Source: JABMMZ01 sp964600345 (GTDB taxonomy: Bacteria; Bacteroidota; Bacteroidia; NS11-12g; UBA955). From it: a DNA stretch of 23,031 nt. The position numbers were made by a program, and so were the translations under genes. Location of the stretch: positions 1 to 23,031 of the forward strand of contig CAZRKA010000031.1 in assembly GCA_964600345.1 (NCBI GenBank). Direction: 5' to 3'. The notes under the pieces are model-generated. The model saw only the letters and a list, made by a program, of their open reading frames with translations. It was not told the DNA's origin and made no database searches. Below, one piece after another: positions 16,589 to 23,031 of this stretch. How positions within the stretch are numbered: the first letter of the stretch is position 1; each line of letters opens with the position of its first letter.

Positions 16589-16865
16589 AACTGGTCTCAA
16601 AAATAACCTTTTAGTCAAACTTGACATTTAAAATTATATTTGAGCGGCGTCTTTTGCATTCATGCTTCGTTGAATTCCTTGTCCACCCTGGTAATAGAGT
16701 TACTCATTTTATTCGTAACACATTACAGGGTAGCCCCATACCGTATCGACTAAAAGGAGATTCTGGTATAGGGGCAGATGTCTTTCGGATATGAACTGCG
16801 GAATTCGCCTAGTCTGAATGCAAAATACTTGCTTTTGACTTAAAATCCTATTTTTGAGACCAGTT
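16589..16865. mobile_element. MITE-like fold-back element with 17-bp perfect terminal inverted repeats
   Basis: The ends AACTGGTCTCAAAAATA (16589-16605) and TATTTTTGAGACCAGTT (16849-16865) are perfect inverted repeats. Further inverted blocks follow inwards: TTTTAGTCAAA with TTTGACTTAAAA (16609-16619/16834-16845), TTTTGCATTCA with TGAATGCAAAA (16652-16662/16815-16825) and GAATTCC with GGAATTC (16672-16678/16800-16806). The centre holds two local hairpins, 16685-16731 (ACCCTG...CAGGGT with inner GTTAC/GTAAC) and 16733-16775 (GCCCCATACC/GGTATAGGGGC). The whole element can therefore fold into a long stem topped by two arms. It has no reading frame of note. The flanks suggest at most a TA target duplication (16586-16587 against the TA after the right end), which is weak. 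A non-autonomous transposon is the best reading; a structured RNA or a terminator for degP is possible. Confidence 0.65.
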
Positions 16866-16925
16866 ATAGAATTTTGCTTTTTAGCTTTTTCATGCTACAA
16901 AATCTTTAAATATTTTTTTTCCGAA

Positions 16926-16944
16926 TCCGGGTACCGGAATTTTT
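16926..16944 (+). terminator. Candidate terminator upstream of the cyclase-like gene
   Basis: TCCGG and CCGGA enclose GTA and are followed by ATTTTT. The stem is only 5 bp. An alternative pairing of TTCCG (16919-16923) with CGGAA (16935-16939), preceded by a run of Ts, would work on the opposite strand. The gap from here to 17021 is AT-rich with no clear -7 box. Confidence 0.4.
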
Positions 16945-17021
16945 AAGTGTTAATTTTTTTGGGTGAAACAGTTTACCTTTTTAATGCATTGGGTATAAAC
17001 TGCTTTAAATCAAATTTTATT

Positions 17022-18401
17022 ATGAAACCAAAAAGAGTAATGGCACTGGTACTGGTAAGCGTATTAGTTCTGGGCACAGGTATTTATTTGTATGCCGGAA
17101 TTGGCGTCCTGAAAAGCAGTTCTAAGAAAATTGATTGCTGTGATGAAATTAAGTCTGCCGGAACAGATTCTGACAAAGCAGATACGGCGCAACGCGGATG
17201 TGTATTTAAGACTGTATTTGAAGGTGAGTATCTCGATTCTGATTTCGTTCATGCTACTNNNNNNNNNNCTCCCGAAAATGTCAAACAATCTATTGATAAG
17301 GCTTTGGCCTGGGTCGTCAGGGAACAAATGCCCGACGGCGGCTGGTATGGCGGTTTTCACGCCACACAAAATATTTTAAGCGACCCGAATGCTAAAGCCG
17401 ATCCGGCTACTACGGCAATGGTGGCAATGGCTTTACACAGATGCGGCAGCGATCCGTTGAAAGGTCAGTATGCCGGACAACTTAAAAAGGCTACCGAATT
17501 TTTACTATTAGCTGTTGAATCCAGCAATCAGGATGATCTCAATATAACACAAATAAAAGTTACACAGGCACAGATCAAACTTGGTCAGAATATTGATGTC
17601 ATGCTGACCTCTCAATACCTTACCAATATACTTGGTGTTTATGATGAACAATCGGACGACTATAAGCGCATTAAGAAAGGACTGGAAAAATGTGTGCTTA
17701 AAATTCAGAAGGCTCAGAATACAAATGGAAGTTTTAACGGTGCCGGATGGGCAGGCGTTCTTCAATCGTCTATAGGCAACAATGCACTGGAAACTGCTAA
17801 GGCTGTCGGAATAACTGTAGACACGGCGGTACTTGAAAAATCCCGGAATTATCAGAAATCTAATTTCAGTACAGAAAGCAAGGGGGTATCAACAGACGAT
17901 GGCGCAGGCATAGTATTGTATAGTGTATCCGGAAGCAGCAGGGCAAGTGCCTGGGAAGCCAATGTGGCAAAGACTGTTCTTAAGAAGGCTAAAAGAGAAG
18001 GTAAAATTGCCTCAGACACAGCTGTAAGTGTTGAAAACCTGCGTAAAGCCGGAATGAGCGAATCGGAAGCATTGAAATACAACACAGCTTACGAGATTAA
18101 CACTGCCGCAAGTAAAATGGCTCAGCAAAGCAATGTCATGAATGGCTTTGGCAGCAATGGCGGTGAAGAATTTTTCAGTTTTCTGCAAACAGGAGAAGGT
18201 TTGGTTATCAGCCGTGATAAGAGCTGGAAAACCTGGTATAACAATGTCAGCGGCAAGCTGGTGCAATTGCAGGAAGCAAACGGCAACTGGCGCGGACACC
18301 ATTGCATCACAAGTCCTGTATTTTGTACTGCAACGTGTCTGCTGATTTTATCAGTCAATAACGATATCGGACGTTTGCTTGCCATGAGCAAACAGGGTTA
18401 A
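17022..18401 (+). CDS. Exported prenyltransferase/squalene-cyclase-like alpha-toroid protein, interrupted by an assembly gap
   Basis: 459 codons if the ten Ns are counted as written. Residues 1-~25 form a signal peptide or anchor (MALVLVSVLVLGTGIYLY). After the gap (residues ~80-83 unknown), the fold of the squalene-hopene cyclase / protein prenyltransferase repeat superfamily is suggested by QMPDGGWYGG (102-111), AMVAMALHRCG, NTNGSFNGAGWAG and a C-terminal QEANGNWRGHHCITSP segment, which resemble QW motifs. The DxDD acid motif of true squalene-hopene cyclases was not seen, so terpene cyclisation is doubtful; an exported binding or processing role is as likely. ATG 17022 (MKPKRVMA) is preferred over the in-frame codon at 16947. 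The frame is kept on both sides of the gap, but the real gap length may differ. Confidence 0.72.
   Translation: MKPKRVMALVLVSVLVLGTGIYLYAGIGVLKSSSKKIDCCDEIKSAGTDSDKADTAQRGCVFKTVFEGEYLDSDFVHATXXXXPENVKQSIDKALAWVVREQMPDGGWYGGFHATQNILSDPNAKADPATTAMVAMALHRCGSDPLKGQYAGQLKKATEFLLLAVESSNQDDLNITQIKVTQAQIKLGQNIDVMLTSQYLTNILGVYDEQSDDYKRIKKGLEKCVLKIQKAQNTNGSFNGAGWAGVLQSSIGNNALETAKAVGITVDTAVLEKSRNYQKSNFSTESKGVSTDDGAGIVLYSVSGSSRASAWEANVAKTVLKKAKREGKIASDTAVSVENLRKAGMSESEALKYNTAYEINTAASKMAQQSNVMNGFGSNGGEEFFSFLQTGEGLVISRDKSWKTWYNNVSGKLVQLQEANGNWRGHHCITSPVFCTATCLLILSVNNDIGRLLAMSKQG
17259..17268. other. Assembly gap (10 Ns)
   Basis: Ten unresolved bases inside the cyclase-like gene, just after its signal-peptide/linker part. 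Ten is a common placeholder length, so the true distance is unknown. Confidence 0.98.
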
Positions 18402-18425
18402 GTCATAGTGTGTATTGCATATTAA

Positions 18426-18466
18426 GCCTGCTCAAAATGCCCTTTTCGGGTGTTTTGAGTTCAGGC
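18426..18466. repeat. Long hairpin between the cyclase-like and Nudix genes
   Basis: GCCTG-CTCAAAATGCCC pairs with GGGTGTTTTGAG-(TT)-CAGGC around TTTTC, giving a 17-bp stem with two G-U wobbles and a two-base bulge. No T run follows on either strand, so it is not a classic intrinsic terminator. It lies 25 bases beyond the cyclase stop and may end or stabilise that transcript. Confidence 0.6.
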
Positions 18467-18509
18467 AAAGTATGTTTATGCGGATATTAAATTTTATTAG
18501 TAAAGCACT

Positions 18510-18517
18510 TAATTTTG
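18510..18517 (+). promoter_or_regulatory. Bacteroidota -7 box (TAATTTTG) for the Nudix gene, implying a leaderless mRNA
   Basis: An exact TAnnTTTG match that ends four bases before the ATG at 18522. Transcription normally begins a few bases after this box, so the start would fall at or next to the A of the start codon. No clear -33 TTG/TTTG was found. Confidence 0.5.
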
Positions 18518-18521
18518 GTGC

Positions 18522-18962
18522 ATGACAGTTACCGGCCGTTTCAATCTGAGGGTTTATGCCATTATACAAAAAGGAGACAGGATATTACTTGCAGATGAAG
18601 TGATTGATGGGTTTGAATTTACCAAATTTCCGGGAGGAGGAGTTGAGCCCGGAGAGGGACTATTGGATGCGCTCAGGCGTGAACTTCGCGAAGAGGGGAG
18701 CACCGAATTATATAATATCAGGCATTTTTATACGACCGATTTTTTTCAGCAAAGCGCTTTCAAACCCGAAGAACAAATAGTGTCGGTATATTATCTGGCG
18801 GAAGCAGATATACCATGGGAAGAATTTCAAACGGATCAGTCATTACCCGGTAAAATACATCATTTGAAATTGTACTTTAAAAACCTGAATGATATTTCAG
18901 AAAGTGATTTGAGTTTTCCAATCGATAAGCTTGTTTTGGAAAAGCTTAAAGGGAAAATTTAA
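18522..18962 (+). CDS. Nudix hydrolase
   Basis: A 146-residue single-domain protein that by family cleaves a nucleoside diphosphate linked to another group, using Mg2+ or Mn2+. The Nudix box GX5EX7REUXEEXGU is at 39-61: G39, E45, R53, E54, E57 and E58 are present, but the closing G-U pair is replaced by S60-T61. The metal-binding glutamates are intact, so activity is still likely. The strand before the box (FEFTKFPGGGVEPGE) is typical. The N-terminus (VYAIIQKGDRILLADE) resembles MutT-like or ADP-ribose-type members, but the substrate cannot be deduced. The gene appears to be monocistronic, with its own promoter directly before the ATG, and is convergent with the SulP gene, 39 bases between stop codons. 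Confidence 0.88.
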   Translation: MTVTGRFNLRVYAIIQKGDRILLADEVIDGFEFTKFPGGGVEPGEGLLDALRRELREEGSTELYNIRHFYTTDFFQQSAFKPEEQIVSVYYLAEADIPWEEFQTDQSLPGKIHHLKLYFKNLNDISESDLSFPIDKLVLEKLKGKI

Positions 18963-19001
18963 GCGAAATTAACGTATGTAAATTGCGCAGTTAATGCCGT
19001 T

Positions 19002-20585
19002 TTATACAGATCGCTTTCTGGCAGCAGCTTCATGTTCCGAAAGCGCAACGTGTTCGTTCAGGCCACAAATTTCGACATGACCTCCGCTTGATTCATATTC
19101 GTGTTTGAAATGCAGGATGTTTTCCATTACGGTATGATCTATAAGTCGGGTTTTCGACAGATCAATCAAAACTTTAAATCCAGGTGGTATGGCGTCCAGT
19201 TTGCGTTTGATGCCCGGGTAATTGGTAAATACCGCAGCCTGACTTATTTCAAGAAGGTAGGTTTCTTCGGTGAATGAAACAGCACAAGGCGCCCTGAATA
19301 TGGCTTTAAGAGGTTTGCCATTTAAAATATTAATCAGGATTTCGGTTAACATACCCATACCGATTCCTACCAGTAAATCGATGCTGAAAGTAAAGACGAT
19401 GGTTACAATGAAAACAATTAATTGACCTGTACCGATTTTGAAAGTATTTACAAATTCCTTAGGATGAGTAAGACGAATACCGACATAAATCAGCATGGCT
19501 GCCAGAGCGGCATTCGGAATCAATTCAATAAAACGCGAAGCAAATAGTACGAAGATGAGAATAAACAGTCCGTGAAAAAAATTAGCCCAGCGGGTTTTAG
19601 CGCCGTTGACGACATTTGCCGAACTTCTGGCTACTTCAGAGATCATCGGAAGTCCTCCAAGAAATGCAGAAACAGTATTTCCTATTCCTATTGCAATAAG
19701 GTCTTTGTTTGAATCTGATTTTCTCCCTGCGGTATCCTGCATATCAATAGCTTTGACAGTTAATAATGATTCAAGTGTGCCAACTATCGCAAACATTATC
19801 ACATATTTAATGAATATTCCCAAATGAGACACTCCTCCAAAATCGACATTGTATTTAATACTCTCGAAAAGGTTGCCGATATGGACAAGCGCATATGGTG
19901 GTTCTGTGTGCTGAAAATCGAGAATCAGTTCTGCCGGTATCGCAAAAAGCAAAACTATCAGAGGGGCAGGTATTTTCTTTAACCATTTGTTTTCTGTTTT
20001 ATTCCAGCCAAGCATTATCCAGAGACTTATGACACCCACCAGTGTTGCCTTAGGGTCAAGATGAGCAATGAAATAGGGAATTTCTTTTAATATTTCCATC
20101 GGCTCTTTGCCTCTGGTCAGCTCCGGATTAATATCCATGAAAACAGGAGCCTGTTTGATAATAATGATCAGACCAATTGCGGCAAGCATGCCGTGCACAG
20201 CTGATAGCGGAAAAATATCAGTCAGGCGGCCGAGTTTGAATACTCCGAAAAGAATTTGTAACAGCCCGGCTACTACCATAGCTCCGAGAGCGAGGTGCCA
20301 TCCGGTTTCACCACCGCCAAAATCAGTGACTGCTCCGGCTACAATGACTATCAAGCCGGCGGCAGGGCCTTTGATTGTTAAACGGGATCCGGCAAAAAAA
20401 CTGACAAGTACACCGCCAATTATGGCGGTCAGTAAGCCCATGATAGGAGGAAATTCAGATGCTTTGGCAATGCCAAGGCTTAGAGGAAGGGCCAGCAGAA
20501 AAATACTGAAACCCGAAAGTATATCAGAAGTGAAATTTTCTTTCAATCCCTGTATGCCGTCTTTAGGTATTTTATTATTTAACAT
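19002..20585 (-). CDS. SulP-family inorganic anion transporter with STAS domain
   Basis: A 527-residue inner-membrane transporter. The N-terminal ~420 residues hold the SulP core: ALPLSLGIAKASEFPPIMGL (33-50), GSRLTIKGPAAGLIVIVAG (66-84), ESLLTVKAID (272-281) and FLGGLPMISEVARSSANVV (308-326). Residues ~440-515 are a cytoplasmic STAS domain (VLIDLSKTRLIDHTV). Family members move sulfate, bicarbonate (BicA-type) or other anions; the substrate is not fixed by these motifs. ATG 20585 (MLNNKIP) is chosen over an in-frame codon at 20675, which would lie deep in the DUF2490 gene. The two genes overlap by 11 bases, so translation is probably coupled. The NuoL/DabB-like gene in the same operon favours bicarbonate. 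Confidence 0.9.
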   Translation of the reverse strand: MLNNKIPKDGIQGLKENFTSDILSGFSIFLLALPLSLGIAKASEFPPIMGLLTAIIGGVLVSFFAGSRLTIKGPAAGLIVIVAGAVTDFGGGETGWHLALGAMVVAGLLQILFGVFKLGRLTDIFPLSAVHGMLAAIGLIIIIKQAPVFMDINPELTRGKEPMEILKEIPYFIAHLDPKATLVGVISLWIMLGWNKTENKWLKKIPAPLIVLLFAIPAELILDFQHTEPPYALVHIGNLFESIKYNVDFGGVSHLGIFIKYVIMFAIVGTLESLLTVKAIDMQDTAGRKSDSNKDLIAIGIGNTVSAFLGGLPMISEVARSSANVVNGAKTRWANFFHGLFILIFVLFASRFIELIPNAALAAMLIYVGIRLTHPKEFVNTFKIGTGQLIVFIVTIVFTFSIDLLVGIGMGMLTEILINILNGKPLKAIFRAPCAVSFTEETYLLEISQAAVFTNYPGIKRKLDAIPPGFKVLIDLSKTRLIDHTVMENILHFKHEYESSGGHVEICGLNEHVALSEHEAAARKRSV

Positions 20586-21363
20586 GATGTTTTTGTTTAA
20601 AAGTGAAATTGTTAAAAAGTGAGATTCGAATGCATGGATTATTCTCAAGTATGGTATTGGTGAAATTCCATACATTCTGATGTATGTATGTAAGCTGCAA
20701 CTGATGATCCTTATTGAAGTGCCATCCCATGCCTGCTATTACCCTGTTTTGGTTCATAAGCGATTTGCCGCTGAATGACCCGATATTAAAGAAGGCTTCA
20801 TTTCCCAGAATCAGCGAAAGTTTTGTCTCCCCTTCTTTAGTGTAAACCGGTCTGGTAAACAGAATCATATAGCGCAACCTGTTCCGGTATTCGTAGCCTT
20901 TAATTCGATAGTTGTAAGAGGTGCTGATACTATCGTATGTTCTGTCCTGAAGGCCGACACTGCGGTTCTCGTCTCTGAGTCTGTTCTGCACACTCCATTT
21001 GCCTATTTGGTGTTTGCTGTTTATTTGCAACCAGAGATGATCTTCGGGTATAGGCATAAAAAACATGGCAGGATTACCGTAAACAAAGGTTTTGTAATGG
21101 CTGTAACCAATGCTTGCCGTATAATTTTTATTGAGGGCGTAATCAATTGAAGGCCTCACAAACCACTGCTGTGGTTTTTTTCCCATTTCGGTATAGCGCT
21201 TAGTGCCTTCAAAAGTGAAAGACCATTTTGGATTGAAGCTGAATTTTCCGACATAGTGAAGCCAGATGTTATTGTTTTGGCTGCTAACCTGTGCGTTTAA
21301 ACTTACAGAATAAATTCCAAGAAGAAAAATTGCAGCTAATTTGATTTGAAATAAGTTTTTCAT
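20575..21363 (-). CDS. DUF2490 family outer-membrane beta-barrel protein
   Basis: A 262-residue protein. Residues 1-25 form a signal peptide (ending SLNAQ). The rest alternates polar and aromatic/hydrophobic residues in strands typical of a porin-like barrel (WLHYVGKFSFNPKWSFTFEG, RPSIDYALNKNYTASIGYSH, HQLQLTYIHQNVW) and ends in phenylalanine-rich strands (RISLFNNFTFKQ). The pattern fits DUF2490 (PF10677), whose function is not established. Its ATG overlaps the stop of the NuoL-like gene by four bases (ATGA) and its end overlaps the SulP start by 11 bases, so it sits as a coupled middle gene of a transport operon. A role as the outer-membrane passage or assembly factor for the anion handled by the two inner-membrane proteins is inferred from position only. 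Confidence 0.8.
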   Translation of the reverse strand: MKNLFQIKLAAIFLLGIYSVSLNAQVSSQNNNIWLHYVGKFSFNPKWSFTFEGTKRYTEMGKKPQQWFVRPSIDYALNKNYTASIGYSHYKTFVYGNPAMFFMPIPEDHLWLQINSKHQIGKWSVQNRLRDENRSVGLQDRTYDSISTSYNYRIKGYEYRNRLRYMILFTRPVYTKEGETKLSLILGNEAFFNIGSFSGKSLMNQNRVIAGMGWHFNKDHQLQLTYIHQNVWNFTNTILENNPCIRISLFNNFTFKQKHHVK

Positions 21364-23031
21364 GATGATAATTCAGGAGTTTCGTGATAAGTTTTAATAT
21401 GAGGACCGAGAAATAAGCGGGCGTAAATTCTTATGATGGCAACACCGCCCATTATAAATGCAAGAGAATTGAACAGGGCCAGCATATATTGTTCGCTTCT
21501 GATATGACTGAAGATCAGGTCTTCGCCTATGAAAGTCGGAGAAATCGGAAAACCCATTAGGCCCAGCCCCGATAATAAAAATGCAAATGCCAGCAATGGG
21601 TATTCGTACACATGGCCGTAATACCTGTTCAGGTCGAAATAAGCCTTTTCGTAAGTGCGAAGTTTGAACAGAATATAAAAACCCAGCAGACCGCAAATCA
21701 CAACACCGCTCAGATATATGATGCTGTGCTCAAAATTGAAATGTTCATTGAAAGCAATAGCCAAAGCCATCCAGAAGTGATTCATAATTAGTAATAGCCA
21801 GGCAAGCATGGGAGATTCTCTTTCGGTGAATGAACGCAGCACCATCAGTAAACCGATTAGTGCAAACAGGGAAGGCAGTAATTCGTGTATAATGGCCGGC
21901 ACACTGCTTTCGTTTATGAGCAAGAGCACACCACCCAGATATACCGGGACAAAGTAGTAAAAGACATTTTTGCCATTGATGAACGCCAGTTTCCTGCCGG
22001 CGATTTTTAAAGGGTAAAATATCCAGCGATTCATGAATTTATCGAGATTGAATTCCTTCATACTTAATATATAAAGGCTGTATTCCAGTTTCCGGGGTAA
22101 TGAATCTTCAGGCTGTTTATGGCGCGGAATAAAATTGTAGAATTGTTCGCGGATCAGATAACTGACTACCGATGGGGAAACCAGGAGCTGATAAGTTCTG
22201 AGACAGGCATTGCCCGCAAAATGTATAAGAGCAAGTGTGTCAAAACCTGCAGCTACTTCAATGAAAATGATACCTATTTGCCCTATCGAGGCATAAGCTA
22301 TCTGACTTTTTATTGAAGACTGAACGCGGGCTATCAGCACTGCCACTATCGCTGTACTTGCACCAAGTAAAGCTATCAGTATCCTAATTGAACTTTGCTG
22401 TTCCCAGAAAGGGAAGGTACGCAATAACAGGAAGACACCGAAATGAACAGACAATGAACCGTAAAAAATAGCGCTGGAAGTTGTTGGTCCCTCCATAGCC
22501 CGGGATAACCAGGAAGAAAAAGGAAGTTGTGCAGATTTTGCCGCTGCAGCTACCAAAATGCCAAGAGATATGACAAAGCCGACCAGACTGTGTGCAGACA
22601 GATGCTCATGAACAAGATCGGCATTATGCAGTTTGGCAAAAGTGATATTTTCATGCCAGAGGTGGTGACTGGCCCACATGGCAAGTAAAATTCCGACATC
22701 TCCGATTCTGTAAACTGTAAAAACTTTAACAGCATTGCGAACAGGTAAATACCTTTCTCTGTAAAATGCAATCAGAAGGAATGAAGAAATACCGAGCACC
22801 TCCCAACCTATGAATAGCGTCTCAAAATTACCTGCAAGCACTGTTGTATTATATCCCAGATAAAAGAATAAAACTGTATTGAAAAACCGTTTGTAACCTT
22901 TTTCCCGGTGCAGATAATACCTGCTGTATAAAGTAATCATAAAGGTAAGCATGGCTCCAATAAAGAGATAAACAGCCGTTATCTTATCGAAATAAAAGTC
23001 GACCACAAATTCGTAGGCATCAGTCCGGTAT
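21360..23031 (-). CDS. NuoL/DabB-like proton-translocating membrane subunit, 5' end outside window
   Basis: 556 residues are visible; the frame stays open to the right edge, so the true start is outside. A GTG at 23006 is an internal codon, not the start. The core is the proton-conducting membrane transporter domain (PF00361): GWEVLGISSFLLIAFY holds the conserved glutamate of NuoL TM5 (E144 in E. coli), AKSAQLPFSSWLSRAMEGPT holds the TM7 lysine (K229), and SSIKSQIAYASIGQIG matches the broken-helix segment. In the next helix, where NuoL has H-x3-HA-x2-K, this protein has HFAGNACLR, so a His is Asn and the Lys is Arg. A long divergent C-terminal half carries further membrane helices. No other complex I gene adjoins it; DUF2490 and SulP do. 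This favours a DabB-type partner of DabA (DUF2309) in energy-driven inorganic-carbon uptake over respiratory complex I. Mrp-type antiporter subunits are another possibility. Confidence 0.8.
   Translation of the reverse strand, partial: YRTDAYEFVVDFYFDKITAVYLFIGAMLTFMITLYSRYYLHREKGYKRFFNTVLFFYLGYNTTVLAGNFETLFIGWEVLGISSFLLIAFYRERYLPVRNAVKVFTVYRIGDVGILLAMWASHHLWHENITFAKLHNADLVHEHLSAHSLVGFVISLGILVAAAAKSAQLPFSSWLSRAMEGPTTSSAIFYGSLSVHFGVFLLLRTFPFWEQQSSIRILIALLGASTAIVAVLIARVQSSIKSQIAYASIGQIGIIFIEVAAGFDTLALIHFAGNACLRTYQLLVSPSVVSYLIREQFYNFIPRHKQPEDSLPRKLEYSLYILSMKEFNLDKFMNRWIFYPLKIAGRKLAFINGKNVFYYFVPVYLGGVLLLINESSVPAIIHELLPSLFALIGLLMVLRSFTERESPMLAWLLLIMNHFWMALAIAFNEHFNFEHSIIYLSGVVICGLLGFYILFKLRTYEKAYFDLNRYYGHVYEYPLLAFAFLLSGLGLMGFPISPTFIGEDLIFSHIRSEQYMLALFNSLAFIMGGVAIIRIYARLFLGPHIKTYHETPELSS

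Noticed and set aside
16589..16865. Fold-back element considered as an intact insertion sequence
   Set aside because: There is no transposase frame in its 277 bases; at most it is a non-autonomous derivative.
18968..18995. ATTAAC/GTTAAT inverted repeat between the convergent Nudix and SulP genes, considered as a two-way terminator
   Set aside because: The stem is only 6 bp with a 16-base loop and no T runs of useful length.
20107..20622. A 171-codon plus-strand frame
   Set aside because: It is antisense to the SulP gene, which has clear family motifs.

Overview
The window reads as chromosomal DNA from a free-living member of the Bacteroidota. The support is: secreted proteins ending in a type IX secretion (T9SS) sorting domain; several promoter -7 boxes of the Bacteroidota form TAnnTTTG; almost no Shine-Dalgarno sequences; a DUF2723 membrane protein; and a DUF2490 barrel. 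GC looks moderate, with AT-rich intergenic gaps. A run of ten Ns at 17259-17268 suggests a draft or metagenome assembly. I cannot name a genus.

Layout, left to right. Positions 1-2398 (minus) hold the N-terminal 799 residues of a secreted BNR/Asp-box propeller protein that runs off the left edge. About 740 bp of AT-rich spacer follow. Then come a 1059-residue DUF2723 (GT-C-like) membrane protein, a strong intrinsic terminator, rlmB (23S rRNA 2'-O-methyltransferase) and a HEAT-repeat/cyclophilin fusion. Next is a secreted protein with seven FGGT-type repeats and a T9SS tail, then recA. recA faces a convergent minus-strand operon of ECF sigma factor, membrane anti-sigma factor and dapF; the space between holds an intrinsic terminator and several palindromic repeats, including a 120-bp unit present 2.2 times. 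Divergent from the sigma operon is an HtrA/DegP protease. Its stop codon is followed at once by a 277-bp fold-back element with 17-bp perfect terminal inverted repeats (MITE-like). Then come a secreted squalene-cyclase-like alpha-toroid protein interrupted by the assembly gap and a Nudix hydrolase that is probably translated from a leaderless mRNA. The right end is a minus-strand operon of a NuoL/DabB-like proton-translocating membrane subunit (cut by the right edge), a DUF2490 outer-membrane barrel and a SulP anion transporter with a STAS domain, all with overlapping reading frames.

How the parts may work together. The sigma/anti-sigma pair beside htrA and in one operon with dapF suggests envelope-stress control that joins periplasmic proteolysis with peptidoglycan precursor supply. 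The NuoL-like/DUF2490/SulP operon looks like an inorganic-carbon (bicarbonate) or other anion uptake locus, with the NuoL-like protein as a DabB candidate; the DabA (DUF2309) partner needed to prove this is not in the window. The most unusual DNA structures are the fold-back element at 16589-16865 and the hairpin-bearing tandem repeat at 12190-12454. I see no rRNA, tRNA, CRISPR array or intact transposase.
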